This document shows positions 9,117 through 16,748 of a stretch of DNA of 16,748 nucleotides, piece after piece. Source of the stretch: Rodentolepis nana (taxonomy: Eukaryota > Platyhelminthes > Cestoda > Cyclophyllidea > Hymenolepididae). The position numbers were made by a program, and so were the translations under genes. The stretch is from positions 1-16,748 of the forward strand of contig UZAE01000926.1 in the NCBI GenBank assembly GCA_900617975.1, written 5' to 3'. The notes below the pieces were generated by a model. The model worked only from the letters and a program-made list of their open reading frames with translations, had not been told where the DNA came from and ran no database searches. Each line of letters starts with the position of its first letter. The stretch's first letter is position 1.

Positions 9117-9438
9117 TTTTATTTATTTATATCAAATGGTATTCATTTTGATAGTTAACATTAACCCTTTAGTGGACTTCAGGCTTCACAGAGGGGAAGG
9201 AACATCAAAGTGAATAAAGTTGAGAGGGTGGAGGGGGAGCAAAAGAGTGTTTCAAAGACGAATGTAGAAAAGGTAGAAAAAAGGTGAGGTGGGTTCTGTG
9301 AAAGTGGTCGAAAATGACATACAGTGGGGTGATGGTAGTTTGAAGACAGAAGTCAACTGCCGGTTGATAGACTTTTTTGCCGTATGAGTATACATTGCCC
9401 AGGGTACACCACGTGAGGGTTAGTCTATCGCACACCAT
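9117..9438 (-). mobile_element. Retroposon copy C with target-site duplication
   Basis: A complete copy bracketed by an exact 11-bp duplication, which fixes both ends. On the minus strand it runs from the ribozyme segment to CCATTTGATATAAATAAAT and a short A-rich end. The duplication plus the simple-repeat tail shows insertion by target-primed reverse transcription. It is more diverged than copies A and B (for example ATTCATTTTG near its 3' end where others have GGCGTTTTG). The 109-codon minus-strand frame over 9205-9534 runs out of the element into flanking DNA and is not a gene. Confidence 0.9.
9367..9438 (-). ncRNA. HDV-like ribozyme, copy C, diverged
   Basis: P2 keeps seven pairs (AUAGACU/AGUCUAU). 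P4 keeps GUAU/AUAC with loop ACUC, its closing C-G changed to U·G, and GGCAAAA with the catalytic C is intact. L3 reads CUCACGU instead of UCCACGU, weakening P1.1. The P1 3' strand is GUACCCU and the first two bases of the 5' strand are AU in place of GG. Probably inactive. The pairing-preserving wobble at the base of P4 is the sort of change expected under past structural constraint, though a single case proves little. Confidence 0.6.
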
Positions 9439-9449
9439 TCGCCTTAAAA
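9439..9449. repeat. Target-site duplication of copy C, right
   Basis: TCGCCTTAAAA, exact match to 9106-9116. It lies next to the 5' end of the element, within two bases of the GG that starts the remaining ribozyme sequence. Confidence 0.85.
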
Positions 9450-12247
9450 GTACATTACCGCTAGAACACTTCAGGTTGGTTAAGAAAAAGTTCATTGGTT
9501 TCAAATCTACTATTGGCAACTCAAAAAAATCCAAAGCCCCCTAACAATTCAATTTTGAATGCTAAAGCAAACAAAATTTATACTCTTTTTATTTATTTCA
9601 AGCACTTTATACCCAGCAAGCGACATGCAACAACGAACGTATAGATGAATATAAAACTTCTCTTTCTACAAATACCCTCCAGGAGTGGTCATTTAAACTG
9701 ATTCATAGAAGTTAGCCAACTTCTTGAACGTTCTAGGCATATAATGAATTGGAAAATTGTGTATTTTGTTGAAAGAAAACAAACATGTATGATCTTCAGC
9801 TTAAGTTAAGTGGAATTTTGAGAGAGCCGTCCAAATTTTATTCACATATTGACATTTACTGAGCGTTCACATGAATATAATTTAATGTGCATTCATTAAA
9901 GTCAAAATGATTATGCAGCTATAGGTCACTTTTGTGGTATTTATTAAATATTTTTGTGCCAAAAGCAATTTTCAGTTAGTAAATTGCACTTTTAAACGAA
10001 ATATTACTTATTGATCTTATATAATCCTATAATTAACCCCCGATCCATAAGAGTCAGGTAGTGTTATTTTAGAAATCATAGCAGAAACATCAGGTGTGGT
10101 GATAATTAGCTGTCTAAACAACCTGTTTCGCACATTTTGCGCATTTTGAGGTGTATTCTCCTACAAAATTGGTTAATCTGAAAATGTTTAACAAGGGGAA
10201 ATGAATATATATTTCTAATTTTTCAATCTTCAAAAATGCACACATAATCAGAGACAATATCGTGAAATGGAAAAAAGGTGCCTATAGAAGCCCATAGAGC
10301 TCTATCTTCAAAATACTGTAATTCAAAAGCTGTTCATTTTATAGTCCACATTTGTTTCATCGATTTTGCCTCAGAGTAGTTGAATCTCTCATTATTATTT
10401 GCAAGCAACCAATTGCCCCAAAAACGATTTTAAACTTTAACTGGCAAATAAATAAGGCTTCTTATTCGCATGCTATCGCTGATTTTCGACTTTTGAAAGC
10501 TCTCATGCAGATTAAATATTAATTTTTATACTTAAGAAAGCATTTTTAGAAATATTAACTTGAATACAACATTAATCATTGAAGGAGTCTGTCAACTTTG
10601 GAATTGCAAATTTCATTTGAAATCGAAATTTTCGAGTTGTTTAAATAAATTATTCACTGCATTCGTGCTACCTGAAATTCTACAAGCTGCATTAACTTCA
10701 GATAACATCAACTATTCAGCTACTGCAATTTTTCGACAGATAAATAACTTTAATAAACGCATATTTTATTATGGAGACAATTTTGAGTAATGACTTCATT
10801 TCAATTTTCAGTATTCAATTCATATGTTCTTGAGTTTCAGGTGTATATTCAAGATATATCGCTAACTTCCTGCTGTCATTCAAAATAATAAAAAATTTGA
10901 CAAAATTCATTCTTATCTTGATATTAAATTTTCACTAATAAAAAATTCGTAATAAAAAGAAACAATTGTTAACTTGTCGTGTTCGCGATGTCGTTAGAAT
11001 GAATAAAGCAGGTTGTATATAACCATTTAATGCTTTTCATCGCATGAAAGTCAATTAGATGTAACGGCATTCAGAAGAAATTCACAAATTATTTCCCATT
11101 CATTGCACCAATTATACTCCTACCGGTAAAATAATTAGTATTCACATTTAAAAGCGAATTTATTTTCTGATTGGACGAATATTTTATTTGAATTACCAGC
11201 CCTATTGCTGCATTCAGAATTCTGATTAATACAAGTTTTATAAAGAGGAAATTCAGCAGTAATCATTTTCAAAAAACTTTCAACCTCCCTATAATGTTCT
11301 ATCGAATAAAATTAGTTGAAAAGTTGCTATAAAACTTTTTTATTGTTATATTTTAAGGATCCCATTAAGGTTTCAAATCTACCACCGCGTCTAGACAAAG
11401 TTGACAATTAGACGGAATAGCTTTGAGTTTGTTAAATCATGCAATTTGAGTATTGAAAATAAAATTTTAACCATAATGGTTGGAATCTGATATCGATATC
11501 CGACATTGCATTTTTAAAGTGAAAATGATGTCAGTAAATTCATGGGGTGCTATCGCCTTTCAATTTTAAATTTTATAAACGACATTGTTGACACTCTGAT
11601 TCTAGATAAATTGGATTAGCAAAATGTCACAAAGAATGTTGATTAGTGCAAGAAATTCAGGTTTTGGAACACATTATGATTTTGAAGTCACACAAGTAGG
11701 CGCATTTTACTGTAAACAAAATCACTTATGGTTCCTAGCAAGATCAAAATTCAAGCAACATATGATCTTCACGAGTCTCAGAATTCTTCATTATTTTTTT
11801 ACCGTTAAATTTTATAGGTTTTAATAAATTTTTTCATTTTGATATTACATACAGAGATGGAAAAATGTTAATGCTTGATATACTTAAATATTGTCATTAT
11901 TATCTATCAATTTATTGCTGTAATAGAGGCGGTTTTTAAATTTTTCACTGATATCACAGCATCTTATGTTTAGAGTTTGCAATAATGCTTTCAGGTATTT
12001 AGTATGTAAAGTCATTTTGCTTCAATCAGAAAAATGACATCTATCTTAATATTTTTAATTATGAATTTTTATTTAAGCCAATTAAGCTGAACATATCGCC
12101 AACACTATGGAAATTAACGTTTATATCTAAAACTTCCCCCGTCTTTATCCTTGTTTCTATCATTTCAAGATAAAGATTAGAGGTTGTCAAGACAATTGCT
12201 TGTATAAACAAAGTAACTGGATACCCAGCAATTTAATTTATTTAGTT
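9450..12247. other. AT-rich stretch without a recognised gene
   Basis: Nearly 2.8 kb with no repeat copy. ATTTATTTCAAG at 9591 resembles the tail region of the family but is not followed by its body. Frames at 10560-10790 and 11624-11824 are open. The latter begins with a good insect-type start context (CAAAATG) and a donor-like CAAGTAGG 75 bases later, but no protein family is recognised and nothing links them into a gene. Confidence 0.45.
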
Positions 12248-12260
12248 ACTGCGAAAAGTT
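12248..12260. repeat. Target-site duplication of copy D, left
   Basis: ACTGCGAAAAGTT, matching ACTGCGAAAGGTT at 13428-13440 in 12 of 13 positions. It abuts the tail of copy D. Confidence 0.85.
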
Positions 12261-12480
12261 GTTGTTGTATTGTATCAAATGGCAGGCGATTTGATAGTTA
12301 TCATTAGCCCTTTAATTGACTTCGGGCTTCACAGAGGGAAGGTTAATCAAAATGAAAAAGAAATTGAGAGGGGGCGAACAGAAGAGCATTTCAAAAATGA
12401 TGTAAGAGACAGACATAAAAGTAGAAAAATTGGTGAGGTGAGTACTGCGGAAGTAGTCGAATATGGCATACAATGGGGTC

Positions 12481-12567
12481 GAAGTCAACTGCCAGTTAAT
12501 AGACTTTTTTGCCGTATGAGAAGTGATAAGTCAACTGCCGGTTAATAGACTTTTTTGCCGTATGAGT
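12481..12567 (-). repeat. Duplicated 3' part of the ribozyme segment
   Basis: The unit GTCAACTGCC(A/G)GTTAATAG, then ACTTTTTTGCCGTATGAG, occurs at about 12483-12520 and again at about 12530-12567, separated by AAGTGATAA. A third partial copy is at 12610-12645. The first copy stops at GTATGAG, inside P4, and has no ribozyme core after it. This marks the junction between the body and the array. Confidence 0.8.
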
Positions 12568-12604
12568 GGGTTGCCCAGGGTGCACCGCGTGGAGGTAAGT
12601 CTAT
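12545..12604 (-). ncRNA. Array unit 1, near-complete ribozyme core, P1 and P4 damaged
   Basis: Both P2 strands are present (AUAGACUU near 12597-12604 and AAGUCUAU at 12545-12552), with P3 and a loop UCCACGC. The P4 5' half is changed (CCC in place of GUAU), so P4 does not close, and no G-rich P1 strand precedes P2. Unlikely to cleave. Confidence 0.5.
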
Positions 12605-12622
12605 CGCAACAACTGCCGGTTA

Positions 12623-12683
12623 ATAGACTTTTTTGCCGTATGAGTATACGGTGCCCAGGGTGCACCACGTGGAGGTAAGTCTA
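12623..12683 (-). ncRNA. Array unit 2, ribozyme core without P1
   Basis: P2 retains seven pairs (UAGACUU/AAGUCUA). P3 and L3 UCCACGU are intact and P4 CGUAU/AUACG is intact. GGGCACC replaces GGGCAAC. Upstream of P2 the sequence is AUGUAUAUU, with no P1 strand. This is the best-preserved internal unit but is not expected to cleave alone. Confidence 0.5.
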
Positions 12684-12716
12684 AATATACATTGCCCAGG
12701 GTGCACCACGGAGGTA

Positions 12717-12836
12717 AGCCGAATGAGAATACGTTGCCCAGGGTGCACCACGTGGAGGTAAGGTGTGAGTGTACGTTGCCCAGGGTGCACCACGGACTCT
12801 TTTGCCGTGTATACGTTGCCCAGGGTGCACCAGTTT
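12717..12836. repeat. 120-bp exact duplication inside the array, first copy
   Basis: Identical over 120 bases to 13170-13289 (offset 453). It holds three units, including the distinctive variants GAATGAGAATACG, GTGTGAGTGTACG and CACGGACTCTTTTGCC. Confidence 0.95.
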
Positions 12837-13169
12837 GTTTGCCGTATGAGTATACGTTGCCCAGGGTGCACCACGTGATAGACTTACTTGCCGTATGAGT
12901 ACACGTTGCCCAGGGTGCACCACGTGGTGCCTTATGAGTATACGTTGCCCAGGGTGCACCACGTGGAGCCGTATGAGTAAACGTTGCCCAGGGTGCACCA
13001 CGTGGAGCCGTATGAGTATACGTTGCCCAGGGTGCACCACGTGCCGTTTGAGTATACGTTGTCCAGGGTGCACCACCTGGAGGTAAGTCTATCGTGAGTA
13101 TACGTTGCCCAGGGTGCACCACGTGGAGGTGTATGAGTATACATTGCCCAGGGTGCACCACGTGGAGGT

Positions 13170-13289
13170 AGCCGAATGAGAATACGTTGCCCAGGGTGCA
13201 CCACGTGGAGGTAAGGTGTGAGTGTACGTTGCCCAGGGTGCACCACGGACTCTTTTGCCGTGTATACGTTGCCCAGGGTGCACCAGTTT
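13170..13289. repeat. 120-bp exact duplication inside the array, second copy
   Basis: Identical to 12717-12836. Because neighbouring units differ from each other at several sites, perfect identity over three units means a recent segmental duplication, gene conversion, or an assembly effect. Confidence 0.95.
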
Positions 13290-13374
13290 AGACTTTTTTG
13301 TCGCATGAGTATACGTTGCCCAGGGTGTTAGACTTTTTTGCCGTATGAGTATACGTTCCCCAGGGTGCAGTTAA

Positions 13375-13427
13375 AAGACTTTTTGCCGTATGAGTATACG
13401 TTGCCCAGGGTGCACTCACGGCACCCC
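13375..13427 (-). ncRNA. 5'-terminal unit of copy D: P1 kept, P2 and P3 strands deleted
   Basis: Read from 13427 on the minus strand: GGGGUGC, then CGUGA, then GUGCACCCU. GGGGUGC pairs with GCACCCU over all seven P1 positions, including G1·U as in genomic HDV. The stretch that should hold the P2 and P3 5' strands and the L3 CC is missing. GGGCAAC, P4 and GGCAAAA follow intact. The first G abuts the target-site duplication, so the inserted RNA or cDNA ended at the predicted cleavage nucleotide, although this unit itself can no longer fold fully. Confidence 0.65.
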
Positions 13428-13440
13428 ACTGCGAAAGGTT
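13428..13440. repeat. Target-site duplication of copy D, right
   Basis: ACTGCGAAAGGTT, one mismatch from 12248-12260. It begins immediately after the plus-strand GCACCCC that complements the ribozyme 5' terminus. Confidence 0.85.
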
Positions 13441-14025
13441 AAAATGCGGAAAAGTAGGTAATTGAAAGAAAAGACAAATAAGGATATGATGCCAATTTAA
13501 AAAAATAAAATGTAAATGAGAAAAGAAAGTGGCAGTAAATTTTATTATTAATCATGGCAATATAGCTTCGTACCTTATGAACAAATAAGCGCTATGCCTA
13601 GTTTTAAAATATGAAGGTAATTAATATAAAAATAGAAAACTTCTTTGTCGAAAAATTTAAGACCACTTCGCCAGTGTCATCTGCTAAAGCACCTAGAATT
13701 CCTAATAATATGATCAGTCATTTAATTATTTCAACAGTAAAACAATTAGAGAAGTTAATTACTAAAACTTGAATCATACACTGATTATAGATTCATACTC
13801 GACCACAGTTTCACCTCTTACTCAAAAATTTACAATTTCATGCATTCAAGCGCTGAAACTCTCTCTTGTGTTCACCAATTTCATGAGAGTATGGAAAGTT
13901 TTCATCTGCGAAATTTTTCGAAAGACTATTATTTACTTAAATTTACATTAAAAAATGAGAGTTCGAAGTCGATTATTTCCTAAAGCTTATTACTCACACT
14001 AAGAATAAAAAATTTAAATACATAA

Positions 14026-14047
14026 ATATATATATATATATATATAT
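14026..14047. repeat. (AT)11 microsatellite
   Basis: Eleven uninterrupted AT units. Confidence 0.95.
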
Positions 14048-15307
14048 GGGCATTAACGTCTACAATTCTTGCTTCAGTATTATAATTTTTTAATCGAATA
14101 TCACTTAAGATGATTAAATGTCATTTCCTTCCTGCCAATATGCATTGGGCAAAACGAAAATATTGTCCCAGTGAAGGAAAAGTATGCACATTTATGAATT
14201 TTGGAAGAAGACTCTATTGTCAAACGCCAATTCGTTTTAATAAAAATTGCGCTTCTTAAATATCCTAATTATATTTCACATTCATTTACACTAAGTTTAA
14301 GTTTTCCTAATTCGATAATTTTTTAAGGTTAATTAAAAACTAACACGATGACTGGCAATGTAATATAGCTTAAAAAGAAATGCAAACAAGAAAATAGAAC
14401 GTAAACTCTAACTCACTTAATTTTTTTGCATATTAAAATAACTTTCTTTTTTTTCAATCAAATTATTTCTTATATTGCACGTCGCTTTTCAATTTGACCT
14501 CATATTGGGACACAATGTCATGACCTCTTCCTATTCTTAAGTGCGTCAATTTTGTCCATATAACCAACTCCTATATTCATGTCATAAAACAACTTTAATA
14601 AGACCAGATACGTCCTAGCAAACTTTCACAGGCTCATTTCATGAAATACCTAGTTCATGGAAATATAATTTTAAAAAAAATAAAACTATATAAATTTTCA
14701 TTAAATAAAGCAGCGAATTTCAATTTTTGCAACTAATAAGTCAGTGTGATTGACGATAGAGGCATCACAATCGTCAAATTTTTAAAATGACGGGAATGTT
14801 AGTTGCTAACTTTCTAATGTCTTCAAAAAGTTGCATACTTGACATTTCTCCCTTATTTGTGTTAATCAAACGCATCTACTAAGAAACAATAAATCTATAA
14901 AATTAATCAAATATCCTATACTTCCATCAAAAGCATAACAAAACTAAGCCTCCCAATAACCAAAGATAAAAGAAACTTTCGTTTTAAGAGACTAACATTT
15001 TTAAATTTAGTTATGTTCTTTTAAAAGTAACAAAGAAAATAGTGCCTTTCCAGTCAAAAACAAATCTTTTAACAATCCCTAATTAAGGGGTTTTAAAAAA
15101 ATTGATAAAAAAGGAGGTTTTTTGCCTAACTTTCTTCAAAAACAAAAGTATAATACTCAAAATTTATCCAAATTTTTCCAGCAAATGCATCGTCAATACA
15201 AATGCAAGCGGATCCCATGTAAGTCCTTACCTTGGCATGAAGCAAAATTGTACATTAATGAAATGAAGCTTATCCCAAGCCATAAATGTCTTTGGAAAAA
15301 ATTGTTG

Positions 15308-15322
15308 TATATATATATATAT
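15308..15322. repeat. Short (TA)n microsatellite
   Basis: About seven TA units. It causes the YIYIY runs in overlapping short frames on both strands. Confidence 0.9.
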
Positions 15323-16456
15323 GTCTTACTGTTATTTCCTAAATAACGCAAAATGTTAGTATCCTTGCCTAGTTGGAGACGCAGCATTCTATTGGGAAGC
15401 AATTCTTTCTCTCCCAAAAAATGACGTTCACCTAGGTCTAAGCTTTTTAATTTGATGCATTATCAAAATGAATTTTGTAGATTTTAACTCACGCTTTTCT
15501 TGTTGTTGTGATTATCACTGCTGAATGTTGGTTCATAAAAGATGGTTCAGAATTTGTGAATCATAAATAGAAAAGCGTGCTTTATACTTTCCTTTCAATT
15601 TTCTATTCACCTCTATGTTGTTGAAAATGTGCGATCAAATTGTAAAACACTTATTTTCAGTGCAAACAAATTACAGTCTATAGTTATTTATTTGCTATAT
15701 ATTGAAACAAGCGGCTGCATAATTCCAGTGAAGTATGAGAATGAATGAGTAAGGTATATATGCTGATGTCTTTAGAACGATCTTTAGAATTCATTATTAA
15801 TATGTTGATATCATGAAAGGGTGCATCGGATCAAAAGTTTTTCACTTTCGGTAACCTGAAACCAACAAGATATTTGGTACTAGGTATCACCTCTACCCAT
15901 TCCACTCAAGAAATAAAGAACTTGACAGTAATGAATTTCCAATCAATTACTAACAATAATTAACGATTTTACCTATTTTTCCCTGATAGACTGGTTAAAT
16001 AAAAGATTTCTCCATACCATGATCGACTTTGTGTGAAGCCTCACTTTAGCTTCACTTGAATTCCGATAATTGAAAAGTCACCTGAGAGTGGATTAACTTT
16101 CATAGGAACCCAAGTACAAAAATCCCTTGGTTTTAAGTCTTGTCACGTTATTTCCCTCAGAAATCCACTCAGTTACCTCTTCAAATGTCAGGTCTGTGTG
16201 AGGGCGTAGAAATTAGAATAAATTCTTGTCTTATTTAGGTTAGCCTTAAGTCAACTTTTGTCAGACAATTTAGAATGCACCTCGAGTATGATTAATATCC
16301 TCCGCAAAAACATTCAAAGATTGAAAAGGTACTTTTATGGTGCTTACTTACTCCTTTTTTAGCTAATGCTTGTTTTTTTCGAATTTGACCTTCAATTATA
16401 ACACTTTCCAGCTGGCATCTACTTTCCTCTACTCGTGGTACCCTATATTCACCAAA

Positions 16457-16748
16457 TAATTTATTTATACCAAATGGCAGGCGTTTTGACAGTTATCATT
16501 AGCCCTTTAGTGGGCTTCAGGCTCCACAGGGGGGAAGGAACATCAGAGTGAAAAAAAATTCAAGAGGAGGAGGGGAATAGAAGTGTTTCAAAGATGAAAA
16601 AGAGACAGACACAAAGGTAGAAAAGGTGCGAGGTGAGTACAATGGAATTAGTCAAATATGACATAGAGCGGGGTCATGGTAGCTTGTAGTCAGAAGTCAA
16701 CTGCCTAATAATAGACTTTTTGCCGTATGAGTATATGCTGCCCAGGGT
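16457..16748 (-). mobile_element. Retroposon copy E, 5' end cut off by window edge
   Basis: Matches the family from the tail (minus strand GCCATTTGGTATAAATAAAT) through the pyrimidine-rich body to the start of the ribozyme segment. The window ends inside the ribozyme core: P2' (ATAGACTTT on the plus strand), GCCGTATGAGTATATG and CCCAGGGT are visible, with a changed P4 strand (TATATG instead of TATACG). Whether it continues as a single ribozyme or as an array cannot be seen. Confidence 0.85.

Larger units (their letters stand above)
12261..13427 (-). mobile_element. Retroposon copy D with expanded 5' ribozyme-derived array
   Basis: The body (about 12277-12480) matches the other copies. Its tail on the minus strand is GATACAATACAACAAC, a variant of the usual (AAAT)n. 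Instead of one ribozyme segment, its 5' side holds roughly 0.9 kb of tandem ribozyme-core repeats ending at 13427. The 13-bp duplication, with one mismatch, lies exactly outside the tail and exactly outside the terminal GGGG (minus strand), so body plus array form one inserted unit. The array could have been present in the RNA, or could have expanded after insertion between fixed ends. Minus-strand frames up to 186 codons across the array are repeat artefacts. Confidence 0.9.
12529..13427 (-). repeat. Tandem array of about 20 HDV-like ribozyme cores
   Basis: Plus-strand units centre on TTGCCCAGGGTGCACC. CCCAGGG-like cores lie near 12574, 12654, 12695, 12737, 12779, 12819, 12860, 12909, 12948, 12987, 13026, 13062, 13108, 13147, 13190, 13232, 13272, 13319, 13359 and 13404. 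Spacing is mostly 36-49 bases, with three steps of exactly 39. Each unit keeps, on the minus strand, the P1 3' strand, GGGCAAC and usually P4; many keep the CACGTGG of L3/P3. Most lack one or both P2 strands and all internal units lack the GGGGUGU strand of P1. Variants occur in ordered blocks, pointing to growth by duplication of multi-unit segments. Tandem growth of a 5' segment recalls promoter monomers of some LINEs; whether this array has any such role is unknown. Confidence 0.9.
13441..16456. other. AT-rich stretch without a recognised gene; two TA microsatellites
   Basis: About 3 kb with no retroposon copy, RNA gene or convincing exon. The frames at 13769-13951 and at 15122-15417 (overlapping on both strands) have ordinary AT-rich composition. 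Two dinucleotide repeats are listed separately. Confidence 0.5.

Noticed and set aside
6762..11560. Recurring TGCTATCGCC at about 1531, 6762 and 11547 as a dispersed motif
   Set aside because: Matches of 10-13 bases between arbitrary positions are expected by chance in about 17 kb of AT-rich DNA, and the flanks do not align.
12601..13306. Long minus-strand frames (up to 186 codons) with repeated GAPWATYTH, VHPGQRIL and WCTLGNVYS peptides
   Set aside because: Several overlapping frames are open at once because the short repeat unit lacks stops. The same DNA gives three different repeat peptides, and units with 39-bp and other periods shift frame. There is no sign of selection on protein.
12529..13427. 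CRISPR array
   Set aside because: Units are contiguous and variable, without uniform unique spacers. The genome is eukaryotic in character and the units derive from the 5' end of the dispersed retroposon.

Overview
The window looks like AT-rich intergenic or intronic DNA from a eukaryote, most likely an invertebrate animal. There are no bacterial-style operons or long ORFs. There are microsatellites, possible short exons with splice and poly(A) signals, and a dispersed retroposon family. The species cannot be named from this sequence. Only two or three weak coding candidates are visible; one, at 6745-6943, reads like the terminal exon of an unidentified protein and is followed by AATAAA.

The dominant feature is one short, non-autonomous retroposon family of about 320-330 bp. 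Five copies (A-E) lie at 1-308 (cut by the window edge), 7597-7926, 9117-9438, 12261-13427 and 16457-16748 (cut by the window edge). All five are in the same orientation. Read on the minus strand, each runs from a structured 5' end, through a pyrimidine-rich non-coding body, to an ATTTG-(AAAT)n-like 3' tail. Copies C and D are flanked by target-site duplications of 11 bp and 13 bp (one mismatch), the mark of target-primed reverse transcription.

The key result is that the roughly 72-nt 5' end of the element, minus strand, fits the nested double-pseudoknot fold of HDV-like self-cleaving ribozymes. P1, P2, P3, P1.1 and P4 occur in the right order. The L3 loop is UCCACGU, the J1.1/4 segment is GGGCAAC, and the J4/2 segment is GGCAAA with the catalytic cytosine in place. 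In copy D the insertion boundary falls exactly at the predicted G1 cleavage site. This matches the known use of HDV-like ribozymes to set the 5' ends of non-LTR retrotransposon RNAs (R2, some RTE, L1Tc).

Copy D is exceptional. Between its body and its 5' boundary it carries about 20 tandem, mostly 36-49 bp, iterations of the ribozyme core (about 12529-13427), including an exact 120-bp internal duplication. Most iterations keep P1' through P4 but have lost one or both P2 strands and the 5' strand of P1, so they look like decayed ribozyme monomers. The 13-bp duplication brackets the whole array. Either an RNA already carrying a ribozyme-derived array was inserted, or the array grew in place afterwards.

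The remaining roughly 14 kb shows no RNA genes, no CRISPR and no recognisable protein family.
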